A stretch of 64,000 nucleotides of DNA from Pyrinomonadaceae bacterium (GCA_028284415.1 JANQRU010000006.1:124001-188000); one strand, 5' to 3'; shown: positions 16,867-26,405, numbered from the stretch's first letter. Translations and numbers: made by a program. Notes: generated from the letters alone by a model not told the origin.

Positions 16867-16937
16867 ATGTAGTTATTATTTTTCTAAGGTTTTAGTAAAT
16901 TTCTAATTTATATATTAATTGTAATATCTTTTGCGTT

Positions 16938-18293
16938 TTAATCACGAAACCCCTTTACTTTTTGACACTCATATTTCGCAATGTTTTTTGAACGCTTAAA
17001 AGGTACGTAAGTTAAAATAGTATCAGATGCTAGCATTCGTCCATCAGAATTAAAAATTCTATAGGAAACGATCGCACCACCGCTAAAAGATAATCTTTGA
17101 CCACCTGTAAACACATCTACAACAGGACTGCTTTTATTGCGTTGATTACTTCCCGCTTTAGTCACATTTACATCTAGCCAGTATTTTCTTGATTTATCTG
17201 ATGAAGACAGATATTTATACGCTATTTCAGCTCTCATATAGTCAATAATTGTTCTTTCCAATTCGACTACATCTATATCATCCGTATTAATATTTTCTCT
17301 GCTATCGTCTTCTTCCTTTACAACATCCGCTGGTGCGAAAAATTGCGAAATAGTTCCATCATAAAGTGCGTTTAAAGCAGGAAGACGGGCAGATAATTCA
17401 TCGAATGAAGCTTTTATAGACCTCAGCGTTGATTCATCATCAGTATTTGCAGAACTAGAATATGCAATTTCTAATCTAGCTTTTTTTTGCTTGATTGAAT
17501 CTAATATATTTTCTGATTTAATTCTGTATTCAGCTAAATCATTAATTATTGCAAGAATCTCAGATGATTCTTTCGCTTGAAGGGGAATTATTTTTTCAGG
17601 GTAATAGACTTCTACATTCAGACCTTTTACAACTTCTGCAATAAATTCTTCTTTTCCAATCTTTATTATTTTCCCTTCTACTTTTACATCAGTCTTAAAA
17701 AGAGAAAGCATATCTATCGTTAGAGCCTTAAACTGTTTAACGGGATTAATAACGCTATCCAATGTAGTAAATGCTTCAACTTCTTTCGATGTATTTCTCC
17801 TGCCGGGCAAATTTTTATTAGGAAGAATTTCAAAAGCTCTTTCATACCGTCTTTTTAGTATTCTCAATTGCCCCATTAGAGCTGAATATCTTGAGACGGT
17901 TTCGGCGAATTCAGGACTATAAATCATCAAAGTGTCAATTTGATTTTGTAATCTTGCAACATCAGCTTTTATATCGGTTGCAGCACAAGAAACTGCTTTA
18001 TAAGCAGAAATATCAGACTCAATTAATTTTCCTTGAACTGTAGTTTTGGCAGATAATAATTCTAATTCAGCTTTGCGGTTGGCAAGTTCATCTTTTCTTG
18101 TTTTAGCCTCAGCAGACCGTGCCTGTGCTTCGGCAGTCCTAGCCTTAGCTTCTGCTTCCCGTGCTTCTGCTTCTGCTTTTCTTCTTTCATTTTCTAAAGA
18201 TTCATTGGTTTGTGCATTTAAGATGTTGGTTGGAATTGTAAGAAAAATAACCAAGCTTAAAAAATAGGCGGTATGTTTAGTTAGTTTTGTCAT
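16938..18293 (-). CDS. Exported coiled-coil protein of unknown function
   Basis: 451 residues from ATG 18293, which is preceded by AAGGAGA 9 bases upstream; a longer reading from 18326 lacks such a site. A signal peptide (about 1-28, ILNAQ) is followed by a very regular coiled coil at about 32-85, built from EAxAR/AEAKAR repeats and ending LANRKAELELLSAKTT. The next about 230 residues are helical (RLQNQIDTLMIYSPEF, LKRRYERAFEIL), and the last about 100 are probably beta-rich (RKYWLDVNVTKAGSN, FTGGQRLSFSGGAIVSYRIF, GRMLASDTILTYVPF). No enzyme motif or membrane anchor was found. It is flanked by hairpins and appears to be a single-gene unit. I do not recognise the family. Confidence 0.8.
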   Translation of the reverse strand: MTKLTKHTAYFLSLVIFLTIPTNILNAQTNESLENERRKAEAEAREAEAKARTAEAQARSAEAKTRKDELANRKAELELLSAKTTVQGKLIESDISAYKAVSCAATDIKADVARLQNQIDTLMIYSPEFAETVSRYSALMGQLRILKRRYERAFEILPNKNLPGRRNTSKEVEAFTTLDSVINPVKQFKALTIDMLSLFKTDVKVEGKIIKIGKEEFIAEVVKGLNVEVYYPEKIIPLQAKESSEILAIINDLAEYRIKSENILDSIKQKKARLEIAYSSSANTDDESTLRSIKASFDELSARLPALNALYDGTISQFFAPADVVKEEDDSRENINTDDIDVVELERTIIDYMRAEIAYKYLSSSDKSRKYWLDVNVTKAGSNQRNKSSPVVDVFTGGQRLSFSGGAIVSYRIFNSDGRMLASDTILTYVPFKRSKNIAKYECQKVKGFRD

Positions 18294-18381
18294 TGAGAAT
18301 TTCTCCTTGAATTTGTGATTTGTCAATTCAAAATCAGATACTTCCCTACACTTTAATTATACCTCTAAATTTAGATTTTCG

Positions 18382-18663
18382 TTACTGCTCTTGAATCTTA
18401 CGGGAGATTTCGATGCCTGCAGGAAAATTCTCAATAAAGTCCTCTCGCAAACTTTCTGCATCATTCTCTAAATATTTATCAAGACTTGCTTTATCTTCTG
18501 CATGATAGCTTATTCGATACAACCCAGATGATTGCTTAACGAATTTCGCATCAAAAAAATGTCCCGTTTTCATCAAATCCGGAATATGTCTTTCCTGCAT
18601 AAATTTTTCGAATTTTTTTGTAAGTTCCTCATGAACCTTTGCTGTTATTACGTAAAGAACCAT
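18382..18663 (-). CDS. DUF4286-family small protein
   Basis: 93 residues with the pattern of the DUF4286 family (ferredoxin-like small proteins of unknown role): VLYVITAKVHEELTKKFEKF, HIPDLMKTGHFFDAKFV, LYRISYHAEDKASLDKYLEN, REDFIENFPAGIEISRKI. It has no signal peptide, so it is cytoplasmic. It is the intact paralogue of the broken gene at 12362-12652. It lies about 90 bases upstream of the coiled-coil gene on the same strand. Confidence 0.85.
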   Translation of the reverse strand: MVLYVITAKVHEELTKKFEKFMQERHIPDLMKTGHFFDAKFVKQSSGLYRISYHAEDKASLDKYLENDAESLREDFIENFPAGIEISRKIQEQ

Positions 18664-19238
18664 ATATTTTAATCAGGTGAATAATCTTTCAAGTTTTCCT
18701 TAAATAACGCTAAAAAATGATACCCCTCTTTGGCAAAGCTATTTCGCATTGCTAGTAACTAACCAAAATTAGAAACAGTGTATCAAACGAAGGTTTAATG
18801 TTACTAAGCCTAACTACTCTGAGTTTAACACTATTATTTCTAAGTAGTTAAAAAGAGGCTTTGCACAAAAATCAATAAAAATGCTGATTTTCATAATCTT
18901 TTTGTTGTTCCGTTAGGAACATTTGAAAATAGCCCGACGATAAATCGACGGGCTATTTTCTATTAATCTCTTACGGAATGAGGAAAACAATAGAAGAAAG
19001 TTTTTTAGAATAATCTAAAATTCTTATTTTTTGTGCATAGCCTTAAAAAAGACTCAGAGTTTCGGCAGCAGATTGTGGATAGAAAAAATATCCATAACAA
19101 TTCTAGGTTGAAGCTACATAAAGTAAATGATTGATTTGAAAAATTAAATCTATTGCATCTTTCTTTGGAAATAAATTTAGCATTCTGTTTTTTTGGGGAT
19201 TTTGCAACCTGTTAAAAGATCAAAGAATCATATTCGAC
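18664..19238. other. 575-bp gene-free stretch with MITE-like element
   Basis: No coding sequence recognised. The central 18855-19044 is an inverted-repeat-bounded element (see separate entry); the flanks are AT-rich. A promoter for the esterase gene at 19239 probably lies in 19050-19238, but I cannot point to clear -35/-10 boxes. Confidence 0.6.
18855..19044. repeat. MITE-like element with terminal inverted repeats and internal hairpins
   Basis: Left end GAGGCTTTGCACAAAAAT (18855-18872) and the reverse complement of the right end (19026-19044, AAGGCTATGCACAAAAAAT) match at about 16 of 18 positions. TTAAAAA-like sequence adjoins both ends, a possible target duplication. Inside are a GTTCC-GTTA-GGAAC hairpin (18907-18920) and a longer stem GAAAATAGCCCG / CGGGCTATTTTC (18925-18936 with 18949-18960). 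There is no ORF. The termini resemble those of transposons but I cannot name a family. Confidence 0.5.
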
Positions 19239-20390
19239 ATGAAAAAACTTCTAACCTTTCTTTTTATTTATACATGCATTTTATCTGTATATACTTTTGC
19301 ACAAACTCAACAAATCGCCAGCGTTTATCACGATGTTCACAAAATTAACTCAAAAATACTAAACGAAAAAAGAACCTTTTGGGTTCGAGTTCCGCTCAAT
19401 TACAACCAAACAAATGAAAAATTTCCAGTAGTTTATATGCTTGACGGGCATGCTCCTCAGCCTTCGATGATGGCTGGAATTATTGAACAACAAGCTTGGG
19501 GAAGACAGATGCCTGAGATGATTCTTGTCAGCATACAAAATTTGAGTGGTCGTTCACGCTCACGTGATATGACTCCTAGTGATGACGGAAAAGGAGGACA
19601 AGTTGGCGGAAGTGATAAATTTTTGCAGTTTATAGAAAAAGAAATAATGCCGCTTGTCGAAAAAAAATACCGAACTCAACCCTTTGAAATATTTGCAGGG
19701 CATTCATTAGGTGGGTTAACAGTAGTTTACTCATTTATCACACGCCCTGATCTGTTTGATGCCTATATTGCCGCCAGTCCCGTTCTGCATTACGACAATT
19801 ACTTTGTGATAAAAGAAGCTGAAAAGTTCTTTGATAAAACTTTTAATTTGAACAAAACAATGTTTTTGGGTTTAGGAGATGAACCCGAATATGAAAAAGG
19901 TTGGAAAAGATTTCAAAAGCTCTTGAAGGATAAAAAGCCAAAAAACTTTGAATATGAATTTCGTGAATTTAAGGAAGATAATCACGCATCTGTTGTTTTG
20001 CCAATTTACTATGCCGGGTTGAGGAAAATTTATCGTGGTTGGGACTCTAAAAATATTCAAACAGTCAGCCAATTAGAAAGACATTACAAGAAACTCTCTA
20101 CAAGATTCGGTTATGAAGTTTTAATTCCTGAAGAGACTCTAAATAGAATCGGATATCAATATTTGCGTCTCGGAAATAAACAAAATGCGATTAATGTATT
20201 TAAAAAGAATGTGAAAAACTATCCCGAATCACCAAATGTTTATGACAGTCTTGCTGAAGCTTATGAGAAAAACGGACAAAAAAAACTCGCCCAAGAAAAC
20301 TACCAAAAAGCTTATGATCTGGCAGTAAAAAAAGGCGATGATAGATTAGCAAATTTTGTTAAAACAAGGCTGGAAAAACTGAACAATTGA
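19239..20390 (+). CDS. Exported esterase (alpha/beta hydrolase, IroE/Fes-like) with C-terminal TPR
   Basis: 383 residues with a signal peptide (about 1-22, FAQTQ). The hydrolase domain runs to about 280: FPVVYMLDGHAPQPSMMAGI, the nucleophile elbow AGHSLGG (Ser156), and the likely catalytic His249 in KEDNHASVV. The fold matches the 'putative esterase' family that hydrolyses ester bonds of siderophores, acyl groups or S-formylglutathione. Residues about 310-380 hold a TPR pair (GYQYLRLGNKQNAINVFKKN, VYDSLAEAYEKNGQKKLAQE). It converges on the PBP1A gene with a 3-base gap. The substrate is unknown. Confidence 0.9.
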   Translation: MKKLLTFLFIYTCILSVYTFAQTQQIASVYHDVHKINSKILNEKRTFWVRVPLNYNQTNEKFPVVYMLDGHAPQPSMMAGIIEQQAWGRQMPEMILVSIQNLSGRSRSRDMTPSDDGKGGQVGGSDKFLQFIEKEIMPLVEKKYRTQPFEIFAGHSLGGLTVVYSFITRPDLFDAYIAASPVLHYDNYFVIKEAEKFFDKTFNLNKTMFLGLGDEPEYEKGWKRFQKLLKDKKPKNFEYEFREFKEDNHASVVLPIYYAGLRKIYRGWDSKNIQTVSQLERHYKKLSTRFGYEVLIPEETLNRIGYQYLRLGNKQNAINVFKKNVKNYPESPNVYDSLAEAYEKNGQKKLAQENYQKAYDLAVKKGDDRLANFVKTRLEKLNN

Positions 20391-20393
20391 CTT

Positions 20394-23213
20394 TTACGGC
20401 GAGTTGTCATGCAACGGACAGAACTCTTTAGGCTCAGTTCCTTTGGCAAAGACTTTTGAACGCATATTCGGGCATTTTGAAGTTGCACGTTTTTGCGAGA
20501 TTGGACAGAACATTACTGTAATTCGATCTACTGAGCTTTTATTCTCTGCTGATTTGGATTTATCTTCTTTTTCTTCTTTTTGAGCTTCTGACCAAGTTGT
20601 AAATGGAGTTGGGGTTGGGGTTGGAGTCGAATTTTGCTTATCTAAATCCACCTCCTCAATCGGAACAAGCATTTTATTCGGCACAGTTCCGCCAATAAAC
20701 AATTCGATCCTACGGAATTCATCAGGAATATTTGAAACGTATAGATCTTTTAAGTCTTGTGGAGTTTTACTTATTTGAGATTCATTTTCTCCATTAGCAT
20801 CAGCGTTTTTCTTAAGAACTTCTTGTTGAGTTTTTACAGAATCCGCTTCTGAATTAGTCAATTCGCGTATCAATGAACCATTTCTAATGTCTATTTCGGC
20901 TTTACGAATAGAGCCAGGCATCTTCCAATCACCGTTCCATTCGGGGTGTTCGCGTAATGCCTCTCTCATAAATTCAGCCCAAATCGGCATAGCAGAGTCC
21001 GATCCTTTCATATTCAAATCAGAGCCGTCGTCAAAACCAACATAAACAACCGTCACTAAGTTCGGTGTAAAACCTGCAAACCAGCCATCCCTTGAAGTTC
21101 CTGTTTTACCTGCATATCCGCGTTTGCCGTCAACATTCCTAAAACCCCAGGCTTTAGCTTGAGCGGCAGTTCCTTTGTTAATTACATCCTTCATCATGTC
21201 GTTCAGAATGTATGCAACATCCGAACGCAAAACCATTTTCTTTTCAGGAGTTGGAGCAACCAGTGTTGTACCATTTCCACCCGTAACACGACTAATAGAT
21301 ACAGGAGATATTTTCTCACCTAAATTCGCAAAGGTTGTGTAAGCTTCCGCCATTTGCAGAGGTGTTGCTTCAGCCGTACCTAATGCCATTGAAGGAAAAG
21401 CTCTTTTTACTTTTGGCAAGCCTGCTCTATGAGCTAAATTCATAACCTTTCCAACGTTCAATTCCATTGCCAAATCAACTGTAATTACATTTTTACTTTT
21501 GATTAAAGCATCTCTAACAGTTATGTCTTCATTTGAAAAATAATCACCGTAATTGTTGGGCGAATAAGTGTCTTGATTAAATGTAAAGACTTTCTTTTCA
21601 TCCTTGAACATTGTTGCAGGAGTGACTACGCGAGAACTCGATTCATAAGCTGTATTAACTGCGGCGGCGTAAACGAATGGCTTAAATACCGAACCCGGTT
21701 GGCGTTTAGCATCAGTCGCTCGATTAAATTGATTCTCTAAATAATTTTTACCACCGACCATTGCGACTATCTCACCTGTTTTAGGTTTAATAGCGACAAG
21801 TGCTGCATTAAGTTTTGAGCGTTTGTCCTTCTTAAAATACTTTTCTAATCTCTTTAATCTTTTGTTTACTGTCTCATAAGCGATTTTTTGGAGGTCGGGG
21901 TCAATTGTCGTGTAAACACGCAAATGTTGGATTGCTTCGGGATCGTTTACTATTTTGGGAAGTTCTTCTAAAGCATACTGCGAAAAATATGGCATTCCCC
22001 GCAAATCTTTTTTGCTTGTAACTTTATTTAGAACCAAATCTGATTCTTTAGCATCCTTGGCTTTCTTATAAGAGATCGCATTTGCTTCAATCATTGAATC
22101 TAAAACTTGATTTCTACGAGCCTTAGTTTTCTTCGGATTCTTGTATGGATTATAACGATTCGGGCTACGTATAATACCTGCGATAAAAGCCGATTCAGAT
22201 AAGTTCAGAGCGGAAACGTCTTTTCCAAAGTAAATATTTGCAGCTTCGCCAACGCCATAGATCGAAACGCCTTGATTTTGCCCTAAATAAATTTGGTTTG
22301 CATAGAGTGTAAATATTTCTTCTTTGGAAAGTCTCGTTTCCAAAATTATTGACATATAGGCTTCTTTAGCCTTTCTCTCATAACTTTTTTCGGGGGATAG
22401 TAAAAGATTCTTAATAAGTTGTTGAGTAATTGAAGAACCACCTTGTCTATCCAATATAGAATCTTCATCTTCACCGTCATATCTACGCCACAATGCTCGG
22501 GCGATCCCACGAAAATTTACACCGTAATGCTCAAAGAATGCACGGTCTTCAGTAACTGTAATAGCTTTTACAAGATGCGGAGGCAAATCTTTGAAAGTTA
22601 CAACCTTTCTCCTACCATCGCCTTCTGCGGCAACAGAACTAAGTAATTCAGGTTCAAGTGCAGTTTTCTTTAATTCTTTTTCAGCTTCTGTGTCAAAAAT
22701 TGAAGCAACTGATTTACCTTTTTTGTTAAACTTGACGACTATATTGCGATAGTTTCTCTTACCATCAATGATTGCTGTATTGCCCGGTTCGATTTCTATT
22801 GAATTTTCTTTTACCTCATAGCGGCTTCGTGCCGGATCGGCTTTTCGTTCTTTTTTGATGTACCCTGCTGATTTTAGATATTCGAGCAATTCATCCTTGG
22901 AAATCTTCTCACCCTTTTTCAAAGTTTTCGGGGCAGAATAGATTCCGGCGGATTTTGTGAAGACTTCACCGCTTAAAAGCAAATCAATTTTTGCAGAAAA
23001 CTCAAACCAAAAATATGATGCTGTTAAAAATACAACCAAAAAAAGTAAAGAAACTATTCCAAATGTTACGGGGTTAAAAATTAACCTTAAAAACCTTCTG
23101 AAAATTGACGGTTTTGGCTGTTTGAAGCTTTTTACCGCCTTGCGTTTACGCCTGACATTTGGCGACCGCCTAACTTTGGTGTATTTTTTCTTTGGTTTTA
23201 TTGTTTGAGCCAT
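20394..23213 (-). CDS. Class A penicillin-binding protein (PBP1A-like)
   Basis: 939 residues. After a basic N-terminus and one membrane anchor (about 50-70), the glycosyltransferase family 51 domain shows TVTEDRAFFEHYGVNFRG, GGSSITQQLIKNLLLS and EEIFTLYANQIYLGQ. The transpeptidase domain has RQPGSVFK (Ser508), SKN in IKSKNVITVD, and KTGTS (Lys703). It polymerises and crosslinks peptidoglycan in the periplasm. The C-terminus adds a linker with PTPTPTPF and a short Cys-containing tail with VMFCPISQKRATSKCPNM and PKEFCPLHD, perhaps disulphide-forming. It diverges from the K+ channel gene across 211 bases that must contain both promoters. Confidence 0.97.
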   Translation of the reverse strand: MAQTIKPKKKYTKVRRSPNVRRKRKAVKSFKQPKPSIFRRFLRLIFNPVTFGIVSLLFLVVFLTASYFWFEFSAKIDLLLSGEVFTKSAGIYSAPKTLKKGEKISKDELLEYLKSAGYIKKERKADPARSRYEVKENSIEIEPGNTAIIDGKRNYRNIVVKFNKKGKSVASIFDTEAEKELKKTALEPELLSSVAAEGDGRRKVVTFKDLPPHLVKAITVTEDRAFFEHYGVNFRGIARALWRRYDGEDEDSILDRQGGSSITQQLIKNLLLSPEKSYERKAKEAYMSIILETRLSKEEIFTLYANQIYLGQNQGVSIYGVGEAANIYFGKDVSALNLSESAFIAGIIRSPNRYNPYKNPKKTKARRNQVLDSMIEANAISYKKAKDAKESDLVLNKVTSKKDLRGMPYFSQYALEELPKIVNDPEAIQHLRVYTTIDPDLQKIAYETVNKRLKRLEKYFKKDKRSKLNAALVAIKPKTGEIVAMVGGKNYLENQFNRATDAKRQPGSVFKPFVYAAAVNTAYESSSRVVTPATMFKDEKKVFTFNQDTYSPNNYGDYFSNEDITVRDALIKSKNVITVDLAMELNVGKVMNLAHRAGLPKVKRAFPSMALGTAEATPLQMAEAYTTFANLGEKISPVSISRVTGGNGTTLVAPTPEKKMVLRSDVAYILNDMMKDVINKGTAAQAKAWGFRNVDGKRGYAGKTGTSRDGWFAGFTPNLVTVVYVGFDDGSDLNMKGSDSAMPIWAEFMREALREHPEWNGDWKMPGSIRKAEIDIRNGSLIRELTNSEADSVKTQQEVLKKNADANGENESQISKTPQDLKDLYVSNIPDEFRRIELFIGGTVPNKMLVPIEEVDLDKQNSTPTPTPTPFTTWSEAQKEEKEDKSKSAENKSSVDRITVMFCPISQKRATSKCPNMRSKVFAKGTEPKEFCPLHDNSP

Positions 23214-23424
23214 TTAATAACTTCGAGTAGAAATGGAAGAGGAAAGTTGCAAATAGTGATATTCTGATTGTCAGCATTTTAATGAAATGCATATAAATTT
23301 TATAAGTTTTTAGCAGTCTGTGTCTAGTTATTTCTTAAAGACATTATTTTAGAAAACACTTTTTTGCCGGTTCACTTATAACTCCATCGCAGGAATTTTT
23401 CGAAAAATAAGACATTGACAGCAT

Positions 23425-24444
23425 ATGTTCCTTTTACAAAAAATTTCAACAGATCTGAAACGAAAACTCATTTATGCACACTTAGCCATAGTTATTATGG
23501 TTACTATTGGCACAGTTGGGTTTAAGTATTTTGAGGGTCTAGGCTGGCTGGACAGCATTTATTTCTCAACTGCAACTCTCACAACTGTAGGGTATGGTGA
23601 TATTGTCCCGGTTACGGAAGGTGGGAAAAATTTCACAGTCTTTTTTATATTCTTAGGCGTCGGAACAGTTCTTTATGCACTTTCAATACTAGCTCAATCG
23701 TTTATTCAGGCTGAAATCATTTCAGCTCTTGGATTACGCCGAAAAAACAAAGAAATGAAAAATTTATCAAATCATTACATTATTTGCGGTGCAGGTCGTG
23801 TGGGTCGAAGAGTATTTAATACTTTAGATAAGGAAAATATCCCTGTTGTTGTAATAGAGATAGATGAAAAGAGAGTAGAAAAAATAGACAACATTGATAA
23901 CCACTATGTTTTGGTAGGAGATGCGACTTTAGAAAAAAACCTTATAAAAGCGGGAGTAGAAAGAGCAGCTGGACTGGCTAGCTGCTTAGCCGCTGATGCA
24001 TCAAATGTCTATGTTGTCTTAACGGCGAGGGATTTGAATAGTGATTTACATATAGTTTCGCGGGCTGTTGAAGAACAAGCCGAACTTAAATTGATTCGTG
24101 CCGGAGCAAATCGCGTTGTTTCACCGACAATTATCGGCAGTGTAAGTATGTCGAGGGCATTAACAAAACCGGCGATTGCCGATTTTATGGATTCGATCGT
24201 TGCAGAAAACTTGGATTTAGTTTTTGAAGAGATACCAATAAGAAATAATTCCGACTATGCTGGAAGAATGCTTAAAGATACAAACATCAGCAGTGAACTA
24301 AATTTACTCGTTGTTGCAATTCGTCGTAAAGATGGCGAAATGATATTTCGTCCGTCAGGCTCTTCCAAAATTTTAGAAGGAGACCTGCTGATAGTTATTG
24401 GTGAAGCCGAATCTATGAAAACATTAATTCAATTAAATCAATAA
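23425..24444 (+). CDS. Potassium channel with RCK (TrkA-N/TrkA-C) domains
   Basis: 339 residues. Two membrane helices flank the selectivity filter TTVGYGD (53-59), the signature of K+ channels. An RCK/TrkA-N Rossmann domain follows (HYIICGAGRVGRRVFNTLDK, VVVIEIDEKR, VLVGDATLEKNLIKAGVERA), then a TrkA-C domain (about 250-335, LVVAIRRKDGEMIFRPSG). Gating by nucleotides or ions at the RCK ring is expected. The gene stands alone; the SDR gene follows 47 bases later. Confidence 0.95.
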   Translation: MFLLQKISTDLKRKLIYAHLAIVIMVTIGTVGFKYFEGLGWLDSIYFSTATLTTVGYGDIVPVTEGGKNFTVFFIFLGVGTVLYALSILAQSFIQAEIISALGLRRKNKEMKNLSNHYIICGAGRVGRRVFNTLDKENIPVVVIEIDEKRVEKIDNIDNHYVLVGDATLEKNLIKAGVERAAGLASCLAADASNVYVVLTARDLNSDLHIVSRAVEEQAELKLIRAGANRVVSPTIIGSVSMSRALTKPAIADFMDSIVAENLDLVFEEIPIRNNSDYAGRMLKDTNISSELNLLVVAIRRKDGEMIFRPSGSSKILEGDLLIVIGEAESMKTLIQLNQ

Positions 24445-24491
24445 ATTTAATAGCTTTTACCTGCACAAATACAATAAGTTAAAATTATTCT

Positions 24492-25337
24492 ATGAAAGTT
24501 TTGGTAACCGGCGGAAGTGGTTTTTTAGGAACACACATAAGAGATTTTTTTAATGCTGATGATTTCTCACGCCGCTCTAATCTTGATTTATTAAATCTAC
24601 AAGATGTTCAGATTGTTGAAGAGTATGATGTAGTCATACATCTTGCGGCTCTACTTGATAAATCCCCTGATTCTGCCGAGGAAGTTTTCTTACATAATGT
24701 TGAGGGAACTATAAATTTACTTAGACATATTAAAGAAAACACAACCTTTATTTTTGCTTCAACGAAAGATGTGTATGGTAGATTTGCAGACAACTTTCCG
24801 CTTGTACCGGAAACTTGTTCTACGATCTATTCAGGACAATCGGCTTTGGAATGGTCAAAATTGATCGCCGAAAAATACGTTACATTTTACGCTCACCAAA
24901 ATAATTTTCGCTCGTGCATTTTTAGATTATCAACAATCTATGCTCCACAAAGCGAAGGAAACGCTCCAAACTTTGTAACACATTTTGCAAATGCACTTAG
25001 CGAAGGAGAATCCATTCGATTGCCCGCAAATGGCAAGCCAAGAAGAGACCTGTTGCATGTAAAAGATTTTGCCAAAGCCTGTGATGCTTTTATAGATTCC
25101 TACATCCGACACGGACTTTACAATCTGGGTGGTGGGAAGAATAATGCTTTAACCTTAAGAGAAATCGTCGAAACGATGGAAAAAGTTTTCGGGCTACAAG
25201 CAGTCATTGACGAAGAAAACCCTCTTCCAAACCCAATTCCAATGAATTATGTTTCCGATTTGGATTTGATTATGCAAGAACTTGACTGGAATCCCGAGAT
25301 TGGAATTGAAGAAGGACTAAATACCTTGTTCAATTAA
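24492..25337 (+). CDS. NAD-dependent epimerase/dehydratase (extended SDR family)
   Basis: 281 residues. The Rossmann motif VTGGSGFLGTHI (5-16) marks NAD(P) binding, and VVIHLAALLD, TFIFASTKDVYG, FRLSTIYAP and RRDLLHVKDFAKA follow the order of nucleotide-sugar epimerases/dehydratases. The usual YxxxK catalytic pair is not clear: the expected place reads IYSGQSALEWSK, where Lys is not at +4. It is followed after 31 bases by waaF and then gmhB, so a role in activated-sugar supply for LPS or another glycan is likely. Specific activity is unassigned. Confidence 0.9.
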   Translation: MKVLVTGGSGFLGTHIRDFFNADDFSRRSNLDLLNLQDVQIVEEYDVVIHLAALLDKSPDSAEEVFLHNVEGTINLLRHIKENTTFIFASTKDVYGRFADNFPLVPETCSTIYSGQSALEWSKLIAEKYVTFYAHQNNFRSCIFRLSTIYAPQSEGNAPNFVTHFANALSEGESIRLPANGKPRRDLLHVKDFAKACDAFIDSYIRHGLYNLGGGKNNALTLREIVETMEKVFGLQAVIDEENPLPNPIPMNYVSDLDLIMQELDWNPEIGIEEGLNTLFN

Positions 25338-25368
25338 TTTATTGTTTTAATAAAGAACTGTCTGTTAA

Positions 25369-26397
25369 ATGAAAATAGTTGTGCGAGGAACAAACTGGAT
25401 AGGCGATGCTGTGATGACAATCCCCGCTTTGCGTGAATTACGACGCATCTTCCCGAAAGCCAATATCACACTCCACACACGAAGTTGGGCAGAAGGCATT
25501 TTTCAAGATGCAAACTTTATTGATGAACTTTTACCTTTTGAAAAAGAAAATAATTCCTTGCAAACGATTCGTAAACAAGCAAAAATCTGGCGTGAAAAAG
25601 AATTTGATTTGGCGATACTTTTCACAAATTCTTTCCAGACAGCTTTGCTTTCAAAGCTTGGAAAAGTAAAAAAAAGATTCGGCTACAAAAATGAAGGTCG
25701 TAGTTTTTTGCTCACTAATTCTTTTGCAAAACCAGATTGGAAAAATGAAAAACACGAAGTTTATTATTATTTGAATCTTATTTCGGAAATTGAAAATGAA
25801 TTCTTTGAAACTGAAACTGTTTCCAAAAATAAGCCTGTATCAAATTTGGAGGTTTCAGAAAAACGTAGAGAAAACGCCAGACACATATTAAAAAATAATG
25901 GCGTAAGTATTAATAAAAAAACAATTGCGCTTGGTGTTGGCTCTACTAACTCACGTGCAAAACGCTGGTCAGCTGAAAGCTATGCAAAGTTAAATGACCT
26001 GCTGCAAAAGGAATTAGAAGCAGACGTAATTTTGATTGGGTCTGAAAATGAAATAGATGTTTCACAAGAGGTTTTCGATAAATCTGAATTTAAGCCTAAA
26101 ATTTTTACAGGTAAAACATCTCTCAGCGAAGTAGTTGCTATCCTTGCAGAAATTGATGCTTTAATTTCAAATGATATGGGGTTAGCTCATATTTCTTCAG
26201 CAGTTGGAACAAAGACTTTAACTATATTTGGACCAACTAATCCGAAGACAACCAAACCCTGGAATTCGGAAATTATTAGAAAAGATGTAGAATGTTCACC
26301 GTGTATGCTCAGGGATTGCCCAATTGATCATCCTTGTATGAAGTTAATTCTTCCACAAGAAGTTTTCGAAAAAACACAAAATATTTTGAGTATTTAA
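25369..26397 (+). CDS. waaF: ADP-heptose:LPS heptosyltransferase (WaaF-like)
   Basis: 342 residues of glycosyltransferase family 9. MKIVVRGTNWIGDAVMTIPA at the N-terminus and the C-terminal 'ALGVGSTNSRAKRWSAESYA', ISNDMGLAHISSAVGT, FGPTNPKTTKPWN and 'ECSPCMLRDCPIDHPCM' are typical of lipopolysaccharide heptosyltransferase II. The enzyme adds heptose to the inner core on the cytoplasmic face of the inner membrane. The gene lies between an SDR gene and gmhB (8-base gap), consistent with a small heptose/LPS operon. Confidence 0.94.
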   Translation: MKIVVRGTNWIGDAVMTIPALRELRRIFPKANITLHTRSWAEGIFQDANFIDELLPFEKENNSLQTIRKQAKIWREKEFDLAILFTNSFQTALLSKLGKVKKRFGYKNEGRSFLLTNSFAKPDWKNEKHEVYYYLNLISEIENEFFETETVSKNKPVSNLEVSEKRRENARHILKNNGVSINKKTIALGVGSTNSRAKRWSAESYAKLNDLLQKELEADVILIGSENEIDVSQEVFDKSEFKPKIFTGKTSLSEVVAILAEIDALISNDMGLAHISSAVGTKTLTIFGPTNPKTTKPWNSEIIRKDVECSPCMLRDCPIDHPCMKLILPQEVFEKTQNILSI

Positions 26398-26405
26398 TAA
26401 ATCAA

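Larger units (their letters stand above)
16170..16937. other. 768-bp gene-free stretch with operator and decayed gene fragments
   Basis: No intact gene. It holds the blaI operator (16200-16228), a remnant of a DUF4932 N-terminus (16313-16412, minus), the frameshifted 3' end of an alpha/beta-hydrolase gene (16416-16610, minus), a scrap resembling the VOC C-terminus (16787-16819, plus) and a strong hairpin (16828-16866). The part 16611-16786 shows nothing recognisable. Confidence 0.7.
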
